From the NCBI GenBank assembly GCA_029339505.1, contig JAQISU010000026.1:1041501-1105500 (forward strand): 64,000 nt of DNA. Direction: 5' to 3'. Of the stretch, positions 24,792 through 33,552 are shown piece by piece. The translations under genes were made by a program, and so were the position numbers. The notes under the pieces are model-generated. The model was not told the DNA's origin. It did not search any database and saw only the letters and a list, made by a program, of their open reading frames with translations. This stretch comes from Unio delphinus. Lineage: Eukaryota > Mollusca > Bivalvia > Unionida > Unionidae. The number at the start of each line of letters is the position of its first letter. The first letter of the stretch is position 1.

Positions 24792-25107
24792 GGCATGAAC
24801 ACGATTGTATTATTACTTTACCTTCTTACAAGTGTTCTTAAAATTTCTCGTGTCGCCTTATGAATTTTAAACACTTACACTCAACTCCAAAACAGGCGGG
24901 TCTTCTGGTTCATTTCTGTCTTGATCGGATACACATATGGTCACTGGAACCTATTGTAAACGATTAAGGATTTATTTAATTAATAGAAAATTTGCCTCGA
25001 TAAACGCTCATCATGAACAAAATAGTGTTACGAATTGTCAGCAGTATTTCTTGAATAACCGTCTTGAATTGTATGTGAAATGAATTGAATCAACTATATT
25101 TTTACTT

Positions 25108-25175
<68 letters not shown>

Positions 25176-25489
25176 GACATGAACACGACTGTATTATTAT
25201 TTTACCTTATTACAAGTGTTCTTAAAATTTCTCGTGTCGCCTTATGAATTTTAAACACTTACACTTAACTCCAAAACAGGCGGGTCTTCTGGTTCATTTC
25301 TGTCTTGATCGGATACACATATGGTCACTGGAACCTATTGTAAACGATTAAGGATTTGTTTAATTAATACAAAATTTGCCTTGATAAACGCTCATCATGA
25401 ACAAAATAGTGTTACGAATTGTCAGCAGTATTTCTTGAATAACCGTCTTGAATTGTATGTGAAATGAATTGAATCAACTATATTTTACT

Positions 25490-25572
<83 letters not shown>

Positions 25573-26529
25573 GACATGAACACGACTGTATTATTATTTT
25601 ACCTTATTACAAGTGTTCTTAAAATTTCTCGTGTCGCCTTATGAATTTTAAACACTTACACTTAACTCCAAAACAGGTGGGTCTTCTGGTTCAGTTCTGT
25701 CCTGATGGGATACACATATGGTCACTGGAACCTATTGTAAACGAATAAGGTGTATTTATTAAATGAAAAATAGTGTTACGACTTGTCAGCAGCATTTATG
25801 GATAAACGCCGTTAATTTTATGAGAAATTAATCAACTATATTGTAATTGTTTATATATACAACAAGGTTGGATTCATCAGCTCGTCTTTGTCTTCACCTT
25901 CCACCGCCATGGTCATACGTGGTTGAAATAATTTCTTAATATTTAGTTGCTTTATATCATACCTGATTCAAGTCTCTGCATGGCCTGCACGTAAAACTGA
26001 TTTCCCCTCTGCTATTTACAGCATCCCTGTACGCCAGCAAGGATATTCCTAGAATGAATAATTTATTTTATAATATTCTTAGATAAATGTTTTCGAATCA
26101 TACTCTGTAGGATGTACAATTAAAACATGCAAAGGATACAAATTCATATGTGATATAACTGAACACATAAAGCTAAAACTTTTCGTAACTAAAGAAGTTT
26201 CTTATTTGTTGTGCTCTTTGTTGCAAAAGTCCGCAATAGGCAAAACTATCAAAGGCACACACTGTCATCTTTATATGTTTCATTGTAGTTCTTGTAACTT
26301 CAAGAAAAGGTAGAGTACATAAGAATAATAAATGTGTTTGCTCGTGCTCCCCTATTTTCAATTGAATAGAAGTGAATATGAAGATTTTCACAACTTTACA
26401 AATATAATTAAAAGTGTACTTACCAGTGCTGCATGTGCGATGTTGCCAAAGTCCACACACGTCACAAGCAATCGCATGCTGTCGCGGCCTAACATCCCGA
26501 GCACAATGAATGCAGTGAACATACACCAT
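20207..26529 (-). CDS. Intron-rich PHD-FLYWCH-MULE transposase gene
   Basis: I model 13 exons on the minus strand: 26529-26424, 26048-25963, 25731-25660, 25334-25263, 24950-24879, 23850-23779, 23662-23499, 23317-23188, 22728-22564, 22266-22088, 21829-21686, 21538-21404, 21088-21019, then 20910-20566 and 20454-20207 (15 with all four tandem copies counted). Every junction has GT/AG and matching phase, except that exon 22266-22088 is one base short (frameshift). The product is about 686 residues. It has a C4HC3 PHD-type finger (residues 6-59), an acidic Pro-rich linker (65-214), a FLYWCH finger (about 230-305) and a MULE DDE core with D417 (W-Y-M-D-G-T-F-K), D486 and E604 (R-T-N-N-D-V-E-G). PHD fingers read histone tails or mediate protein contacts, and FLYWCH binds DNA. 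It could be an intron-bearing transposon family or a domesticated gene. Confidence 0.8.
22088..22266 (-). CDS. Exon with a one-base frameshift
   Basis: The exon opens V-R-R-A-A-R-E-Q in the correct frame and closes R-P-E-E-P-R-T-L-D-F-E in the frame required by the next exon. The two halves are offset by one base around 22150-22160 (a TTTTGAAAAG stretch). The exon is 179 bp where a multiple of three is needed. Its donor (GAA/GTTTGT) is weak but GT. Either the copy is inactivated, or the sequence has a one-base error in this homopolymer-rich spot. Confidence 0.75.
22564..23317 (-). CDS. Exons encoding the FLYWCH finger
   Basis: Exon 23317-23188 ends S-L-G-Y-S-Y-G-V-K and joins in phase 0 to exon 22728-22564, which begins R-D-N-V-N-S-T-L-W-R-C-T. 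The finger ligands are the W-R-C cysteine, a second cysteine in Y-V-K-C-K and the H-T-H histidines, as in FLYWCH domains, which pair with MULE transposases in many animal elements. The preceding exon (23662-23499) is acidic and carries no domain. Confidence 0.8.
22811..22851. repeat. (CA)n microsatellite in intron
   Basis: A pure CA repeat of about 20 units within the intron before the second FLYWCH exon. Confidence 0.95.
23851..24878. other. Intron between tandem exon copies 1 and 2
   Basis: The first 75 bases match the intron flank of the other copies. The remainder is unique apart from (GA)n at 24506-24553 and (TA)n(CA)n at 24742-24791. No further exon was seen. Confidence 0.6.
25110..25172. 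repeat. (TA)n tract inside the duplicated exon unit
   Basis: Lies between exon copies 2 and 3. The equivalent tract is 25492-25569 in the next unit and 24742-24782 in the previous one, so the microsatellite is part of the unit that was amplified. Confidence 0.9.
25963..26529 (-). CDS. Exons 1-2: PHD-type zinc finger
   Basis: The start ATG is at 26529. Exon 1 (26529-26424) and exon 2 (26048-25963) join across a split Gly codon. Zinc ligands are C6-x2-C9-x12-C22-x2-C25-x4-H30-x2-C33-x22-C56-x2-C59, the C4HC3 spacing of PHD fingers, with the aromatic residue (F54) two positions before the seventh ligand. The donors (G/GTAAG and CAG/GTATG) and the acceptor (TTCTAG) are good. Confidence 0.82.
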
Positions 26530-27489
26530 TATACAAAGTGCTTATCTTTTTTATAAGTAATAATTAATTAATAGACGAGTATAGAAAACAGATTATGGTG
26601 AAACGACGAAAAAATAAAAACTACAAACTTAGAAAAACAATCCTAAAAATAAAATAGATTGTAATAAAGTTTGCCAGCTGCTGAACTGATTCTGAAATTT
26701 TGTCGTATGGCAAATGCTATATCAGTTATTACAAGATTCAATATTATATTTATAAACTTGCAATAACACGAGTTGCATAGTTCCGACTGTTGAGTTTAGT
26801 CCGCTTTTCACAGATTTTGCCTTTGCAACACCTCACCTCTTTACGACAGATTGCACCTTCTAAAATCATGATTATAACGTAGCATCAATGATGTTGCAAA
26901 TTAGCATAAAGTAATGCCGAATTATGACAACGGATTGCGCTGTGCCACGCCAGTTTGTTACAAAACGACTCCTCTCCTGACCCTAGCAACAAGGTTATAC
27001 CACTTTACGGCATATTTGGTCGTCTTATTCTAAAATATTCGAACTATAATGCTGCATTACAGTCACCTGGTTTCCAAGAGTATATCAACATCCGGAAGGG
27101 TGGTGGCCTACAAGAAGCATTAAAAATTTAAATGTATCAAATTGTGTACTATTAGATGTATTACCACAATTATATTTTCGTTGACCCATCTCACACGTTT
27201 TTGTTTGGACATTGTGTGGGTGTAAATTGTCGCTACCGCGAGGTAGCTGAATAGGGTAGCAAGGTTTAAGGTCCTAATTTGTTCATATATGTTATAGAAA
27301 TGCAGTGCAAATTCTGCATTTTGTATCAGTAAAGAGATCTTAAAGTTTGATCAAATTGCAGATAATTGCACCTAAAGGCCGTACTTTCTTCTCTATGCAC
27401 GAGAGGGGGGGGGGGAGTTTCGTAAGGTGCTGTAAATCACTTCGATATTCGAGAAAGTACATGGTTTTAGAGAATGAATAAAACTTCGT
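26530..27489. other. 5' flank of the PHD-FLYWCH-MULE gene
   Basis: Nothing recognised beyond a short G-run near 27403-27414. No TATA box or terminal inverted repeat is obvious by eye. Confidence 0.35.
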
Positions 27490-29100
27490 CGCTAACCTAC
27501 ACCTTAAAACAAGAACGACGATATTTGCGGTGCGTAGGATGAAAAGGCATCATGAAGGTCAATGGAGACTGCCTAATTGGATGGATGAAGTTTGTTCCGG
27601 ATTGAGGTTGTCTTCATCTTGAAGGTTTCCTTCGACATGAACTGGTTGTGAGAGGAGAGATAGATAATGATTCAAAATTTTCCGTTGTTCTTGGTGAATA
27701 GAAGGATTCGGGAGTAGAAGGTGGGAAACTAATTGTTTACAACCTCTCGACTGATCCTTTTTGCAAAAGGATGTGCACCTACCTCATTCCACCAGATTGA
27801 AATGGGAAAAGAAAATGGGGGCCCTTGATAGTGGGGGCTGTTCCCGAAACTGGAGTCTATAACCTTATCTTACAATGGAAACGACCCAACCATTGTCCGT
27901 AATGCTTGACCTAGCCTCTGGGAAAAGACCTAGGCGAGCACCTACTGGAACGTTTGGGAATGGGATGCTCGTCAGGAGAGAGGGTAATTTGCTCCTGCTG
28001 CTTCCAACCCCACACCTTCCTGCCCTAGTAGGAAAGGATGTTCAGTTATAAAACTTCTTCTTGGATCTGCATAGCTCTGGATGCCATGGACCTGATAAAA
28101 GACGAGGTCGTCTAGCAAGAATGGGTGGATTGGACTGGGATTGTGCCTGCTTAAAAAATTTGGCATACGGTCCCCAAGGACTTCGTTTCCTGGTCAATTG
28201 CGACGGACCAAGCGTGGATGTAAAATATCGAGCTTGGTGATCGAGAAAGTCTTGAAAAACCATGGTAGCAATGAAACTCCTAAAGAGAGTCTCGGCTTGT
28301 TGAGGAACAGCCCTTAAAGAGTCTTTAATATGGTTAAGCAAGTCCGTTAACGAGTCCAATGCAACATCATGGCAGACATGCAGAAATTTTGCCAATAATG
28401 CCATGGCAACATATAGCCTATGTCAGGATGTTTTGGCCACAGCCTCCAGCATACATAATGCGGCTGGATTCAGGGAAGCTTCTCTCAGCACACTAAAGGA
28501 AGTAGTGGCATGTGAAGCAATAATTACAATTAACCTGGTTTTCTGTTCCATGGTATTGTTTCAATGGGAAGGCGTGCCCAGGATCCCAAAGAAATACCCA
28601 CTTTTGCTGCTTCAGTATCTTAAAGAGGAGGTTTAATATGCCACTTTGGGAAATGTACCCGGTACCTTGAAGAAGAGACAAGGGGTCTCAGCATAAAAGG
28701 ATTAACAGACCACCCTCTACATTGCTAAGCAATATTTTGTACTTGTGAAAACCTCTGTATTTCCTCAATCGAAGATGAATGTGGGAGAATATGTCTAATT
28801 GACGTGGTATCCCGAAGATCTTTTCCAAATGGCGAGCCAGATAGTTTGGGCACAAGTTTTTTAGTTATAGGGTAAAAAACTGTAAAGCTCGCTTACCGCG
28901 TTATCAACGGAATAGACCTCGGCCTCTTCCACCTGATATGAGGTCGTGGGCTTGAGAGAAGGTGTCATTGCAACAGGTAGTCTCAAACTCGTTGGAGTCA
29001 ATGAGGATGGATGATAGAGCATAGTCTTCCTCATAGTCAAGCTGGAATGTAGCTGGGCATCAATACGTTTCTTGATGAAGGGGGATATGAGTACCATGTG
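27490..29100 (-). pseudogene. Decayed DIRS-like retrotransposon (gag and RT)
   Basis: Reading down the minus strand from 29097, interrupted frames give a gag-like segment (about 29097-28042, including the intact 120-codon frame 28404-28042). This is followed by a reverse-transcriptase segment (about 28000-27500). The RT part shows Y-S-R-I-L-L-F-T-K-N-N-G-K-F and A-V-S-I-D-L-H-D-A-F, the spacing and wording of DIRS-group RTs (finger motif, then the first catalytic Asp block). Several stops and frameshifts interrupt it. No RNase H or tyrosine recombinase was identified beside it. Confidence 0.6.
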
Positions 29101-29399
29101 TCGCAGTCCCTGGATGATCAGGAGGCACAGAGGGGAGATTAGAACGTCTATCTACTCTTGATGATTTAACAACTGTAACCTTCTGTAAGGAAACCACTTG
29201 GTGAGTTGATGGTGGGACACAAGCTGCAGCATCATTTTGATTGGTATGGCAAGGTCTATGAGTATATGGGGGTATAATGGACCAAAGTCTCTTAGGTGGA
29301 AGGACCCCACATTCTATAAGTGTTCATGAGTATAATTGGATAGGAAGGGACACGAAAATGGTCAGCATCCCTTGGTTAAATCCTGTGTATAGATTGTAA

Positions 29400-29770
29400 A
29401 TCCTGCACAGGGTGGGATGGTGGAGGGGGAGGGGAGCTCAGTCCTGGCGAGATCAACGAGTGATCGATGGAGAAGACCTCATCTTCAGTCTGCATCATGG
29501 GTGCAATGTATTGTCTCCCTAATGGAAGGGACCAACATGTTGCCAGAGGTACAATATGTATTGCGGTGCTCAACCTCCCTGATGGAAGGAAGAAACCTGT
29601 CAATGTCGTGCTCAACCTCCTTCAAGTGAGGAACCCACTATTGCAGTGCTCTACCTTCCTGATGGGAGGGCACAACCTGCCTAATGGGAGGGTGCCACCT
29701 GCAACCTGCAGCATGAATGCAGTTAGGGACATGATAACTTTCTATCATTTTCCTACTGGGGGAAGTTGAA
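29400..29770. repeat. Imperfect short tandem repeat (CTNATGGNAGGG)
   Basis: Blocks such as CTCCCTAATGGAAGGGACCAAC, given here only by their core CTAATGGAAGGG, recur about seven times at 30-70 base spacing with GTGCTCAACCT spacers. The array continues the DIRS-like relic on its 5' side (minus strand) and may be a repetitive gag N-terminus. Confidence 0.5.
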
Positions 29771-30359
29771 CTACTTCTCAAATGTCGTGACCCTCCTTCT
29801 GGCGGGGCTTCAACAGCTGCTCAAGATGTCTGTCCTAACATGTGAGCTCTTGAAGAATAGCCTAAAAAATTGGATGAAGAAGAGGGAATGCTCTTCCATC
29901 TTTGATTGGTAGTGGTTGTATGGTCCCTTGTTGACATAAAACTACACTACACACGAATAAACAAAAGATGAAAAATATCATTGAAGAATTTCATTATTTA
30001 TTGAAAGAAACAAGATATTCCAGTTCTGATTATTTGTTTATTGAGGTAACATGCAAATATATGAATGTTAACTATTTTATAGAACGGAAAATAAAAATGG
30101 AGGAAATGATATCCTCAACATTTGATTAGGGCTTGTTACTGTTCCTAAAACATAGGGACTTACCCATACCATTCAGTAAATATTTTAAAGTCTCTAACAC
30201 CATGGGTAGAATATGAGGTAGCTTCTGAATTCCCTCAAAGAACAAAGTCCTAAGGTGGACAACAAATATCTACAGTACAGTTTTCATAAAAATTACCCCA
30301 CCCCACAACATTGATTTGACAAATTAGTTAAGTACACCAGTCATAATCTTTAAGCACTG
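29771..30359. other. No feature recognised
   Basis: Unique AT-rich sequence leading into the 39-bp array. Confidence 0.4.
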
Positions 30360-31230
30360 ATAGTGATAACTGAATCAACAGACACATCAGCTTTATACAC
30401 AGGTATAAATGATTCAACAGACACATCAGCTTTGTACATAGGTATAACTGATTCAACATACACATCAGCTTTGTACATAGGTATAATGATTCAACAGACA
30501 CATCAGCTTTGTACATAGGTATAAATGATTCAACAGACACATCAGCTTTGTACATAGGTATAAATGATTCAACATACACATCAGCTTTGTACATAGGTAT
30601 AAATGATTCAACATACACATCAGCTTTGTACATAGGTATAAATGATTCAACATACACATCAGCTTTGTACATAGGTATAAATGATTCAACATACACATCA
30701 GCTTTGTACATAGGTATAACTGATTCAACAGACACATCAGCTTTGTACATAGGTATAAATGATTCAACAGACACATCAGCTTTATACATAGGTATAAATG
30801 ATTCAACAGACACATCAGCTTTGTACATAGGTATAAATGATTCAACATACACATCAGCTTTGTACATAGGTATAAATGATTCAACATACACATCAGCTTT
30901 GTACATAGGTATAACTGATTCAACAGACACATCAGCTTTGTACATAGGTATAAATGATTCAACAGACACATCAGCTTTATACATAGGTATAAATGATTCA
31001 ACAGACACATCAGCTTTGTACATAGGTATACATGATTCAACAGACACATCAGCTTTGTACATAGGTATACCGGTAAATGATTCAACAGACACATCAGCTT
31101 TGTACATAGGTATAAATGATTCAACAGACACATCAGCTTTGTACATAAGTATACATGATTCAACAGACACATCAGCTTTGTACATAGGTATACATGATTC
31201 AACAGAGTCTGACACATCAGCTTTGTACAA
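30360..31230. repeat. 39-bp minisatellite, about 22 copies
   Basis: The unit is GGTATAAATGATTCAACAGA followed by CACATCAGCTTTGTACATA. Because 39 is divisible by three, the repeat is open in two minus frames (307 and 257 codons; 13-residue period with M-Y-K-A-D-V-S-V-E-S) and one plus frame (243 codons). Two variants, ACAGACAC and ACATACAC, occur in the same order in two blocks (about 30540-30740 and 30750-30930), indicating a higher-order duplication. One unit near 30485 lacks a base and one near 31070 has a 6-bp insertion. Confidence 0.95.
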
Positions 31231-31470
31231 GAAGTCATAGTATTTAAGCACAGATAGTTATAAATGATGCAACAGACACAACCGTTTTGTATGTCAAGTC
31301 ATTTTGTATGTCAAGTCATTTTGTATGTCAAGTCATAGCATTTAAGCACTGATAGTTATAAATGATGGAATAGACACATCAATTTTGTACATCAAGTGAT
31401 ATTATTTAAGCACAGATAGTTATAAATGATGCAATAGACAGATCACGTTGGTACATCAAATCCAGGTTTT
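31231..31470. repeat. Diverged longer repeat flanking the minisatellite
   Basis: Units of about 60 bp (TTTAAGCACAGATAGTTATAAATGATG, quoted in pieces: TTTAAGCACAGATAG and TTATAAATGATG, then AGACACATCA and TTTGTACATCAAGT) occur three to four times here. They recur at 31736-31850 beyond the SINE. The 39-bp unit looks like a shortened derivative. Confidence 0.7.
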
Positions 31471-31474
31471 TAAG

Positions 31475-31735
31475 TGGGACCCCCAAGTGGCCAAGTGGTC
31501 TAAAGCACTCTCCATTATGGATCACTGCCATCTTACCTCTGTCTGCTTGGTTTCAAGTCTCAGATTTGGCTAATGTGAATATGTGAGAAAGCTTGCCAGT
31601 AGCTTCTTGTGGGTCGGGGGTTCTTTCCGTTTTTTTTTTCCTAGGTTTTTCCTCCACCATTAAAACTGGCTGCCATGTATGGCATAAATTGTGTCGAAAA
31701 ATGGTGTCAAACCTTACAGCAACAAAAATGGTATT
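31475..31735 (+). repeat. tRNA-derived SINE (family A)
   Basis: A head with A-box TGGCCAAGTGGTCTAAAGCA and a B-box-like GGTTTCAAGTCT is followed by a body with GAGAAAGCTTGCCAGTAGCT, TTCCTCCACCATTAA and CTGGCTGCCATG. The whole 260 bp aligns with 56665-56925 in the opposite orientation. It lies inside the repeat block, and TTTAAG on both sides may be its target duplication. Confidence 0.85.
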
Positions 31736-31850
31736 TAAGTACAGGTATTTATAAATGATGCAAAAGACATATCAGACTTGAGTATATTAAGTCATAGTAT
31801 TTAAGTACAGATATTTATAGATAATGCAAATGAGATTACCAGTATAAAAA

Positions 31851-32667
31851 AAGTATTTGAAAAGTAAAGTTACATTTATTGTAAAACAAAATCTATTCAA
31901 AGAGGACATTTATCATGATAATAAGCTGTATAAAGTGTGTGTAATCATTTAGAGTTATTCATGAACATTCTTGGAGGAGGTATTTTATACAAAAAATTAT
32001 GCATTTCCGCAAAAGCTTATTTCTATTTCAAAACCTGCTGCTGAAGTAGGTCATATGAACATTTAAGGTGATGGACAATAGAACCCTAAGTGTTCTACAT
32101 GTTTTGGGGAATGTTTTGAACATTCTTTGTTTCCTACATATTTTCATGAGATATGTATTACATAAGAACTTTCACAGAAAGTATGAAGTATCTATAGTGG
32201 TGTATGTGGAAACTACAACATAATAACACCAAAATTTTAATTGCACCCGTATTAGTGTGAAATTGGCAGATATTTCCTCTGTCATAAAAACCATAAAAGA
32301 TGTGAAAATTCCTTAATTTACAAACAAAATCACAAAACACTTAAACAAAAACAGCATTTTTATATAAAGATAGGTAGGTGGTGGTTTGAAAATATTAACA
32401 AATTCAGACAGGTTCTTTACTTTAACACACAATGAGTTTATGCTGCATATGTTTTAGAAAAGTCTGTAGTAGGTACTGCACAAAACAAAAATGTATGTAC
32501 CTTCAACTATTCAGCACTTAGACAAAATCTACACCACTAAACAGCATGTATTTTCCTTGTTGACATGAATTTCATTGTGTTTATGAAGCCAGGTCAAAAC
32601 AGGTCTGATATCTACATCAAACAAAGTGTATGGAAAAATCCTGGGTATGTAATTTTTCAGCTACATT
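31851..32667 (-). other. 3' UTR region of the zinc-finger gene
   Basis: This lies downstream of the stop at 32668. An AATAAA reads on the minus strand at 31880-31875, about 790 bases after the stop. It is a plausible polyadenylation signal, but no transcript evidence is available. Confidence 0.4.
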
Positions 32668-33552
32668 TTACTGATAAAAGTTCTGTCCAGTTGTTGACTG
32701 TAGGACTCCACTTATGTTTTGAACACCACTGACGTATACTTGTGGATTGTACACTAGATCTGACTGGATCATACAACCAGTCTCCTGGATCTGATCTTCA
32801 CTCAGTTGTGATGTTGTCTCTATGACCTGTGATTGGATGACCTTTGACTCTTCAGTTTCCATGGCAACTGGATTATCATTGATCATGACTACCTCCATGG
32901 CAACTACACTATTATCAATTTCACTAGCTTGATAATTTGTACTACAGGTAATGATCTTTTGACCTGGACAGGGGTCAGATAAAGTAATTGCCTGGTCATT
33001 TAAAATTAAATTCTCGTTATCATTGCTACCATCTTTGTGCGAAGCCATGTGTTTTTCCAAATAACGTTTTTGCGAGAAGGTCTTACAACATAAAGGACAA
33101 GTCAACATCTTTTGATCATAATGAGTTCGTTCATGAGCCCTCAGATTACATTTATCATTAAATGCTTTGTCACACAATTTACACTGGTATGGTTTTAATC
33201 CTTTATGTATCAATACATGACGTTGAAGATCACTAACTCTAACAAACAATCTCAAACACAACTCGCACTTATGAAACTTAAGGGTCGTTTCATTCTCTAT
33301 TTCATGTTGTTTCTCAGCATGATGTTTTATTAAATGATTTTTATATGTAATGAGTGACTTGTAGCCTGAAGAGGTGTCACAATATTTGCACTTCCAGTAT
33401 TTGTTGTCAAAATGGCATTTCCGATGATAGTTCAATCTCCCTCGTTGTCGGAAGGTCTTCCCACAAATATCACAGATGTGAAGAGAATTTGGATTGTGAA
33501 GAGCTTCATGTGCTCTTACATTATCATGACTTCTGAAGCCCTTACCACATAC
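32668..33552 (-). CDS. Last exon: six zinc fingers and tail
   Basis: After a TTTCAG acceptor the exon starts inside a finger with V-C-G-K-G-F, in phase 0. Fingers following it include [15 protein letters not shown] (longer H spacing, H-L-I-K-H-H), H-K-C-E-L-C, Y-Q-C-K-L-C and L-T-C-P-L-C. The tail (about 120 residues) has repeated S-Q and Val-rich segments and no finger. Confidence 0.9.
   Translation of the reverse strand, partial: VCGKGFRSHDNVRAHEALHNPNSLHICDICGKTFRQRGRLNYHRKCHFDNKYWKCKYCDTSSGYKSLITYKNHLIKHHAEKQHEIENETTLKFHKCELCLRLFVRVSDLQRHVLIHKGLKPYQCKLCDKAFNDKCNLRAHERTHYDQKMLTCPLCCKTFSQKRYLEKHMASHKDGSNDNENLILNDQAITLSDPCPGQKIITCSTNYQASEIDNSVVAMEVVMINDNPVAMETEESKVIQSQVIETTSQLSEDQIQETGCMIQSDLVYNPQVYVSGVQNISGVLQSTTGQNFYQ

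Larger units (their letters stand above)
23779..25731 (-). repeat. Four tandem copies of a 72-bp coding exon
   Basis: Copies at 25731-25660, 25334-25263, 24950-24879 and 23850-23779 are each exactly 72 bp, phase 0 at both ends. Each has its own TTTACAATAG or TTTACAACAG acceptor and an AGT/GTAAGT donor. Each encodes 24 residues opening V-P-[VA]-T-I and ending E-P-E-D-P-P-[VF]-L-E-L-S. The three distal copies sit in units of about 385-397 bp that also contain flanking intron sequence and a (TA)n tract. Copy 1 shares the same intron flank for about 75 bases. Any number of these exons can be spliced in without changing the frame. A diverged fifth relic may lie at 25860-25915. Confidence 0.85.

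Noticed and set aside
30328..31251. Open frames of 307, 257 and 243 codons as proteins
   Set aside because: They are the same 39-bp repeat read in three frames on both strands. The openness follows from the period and not from selection.
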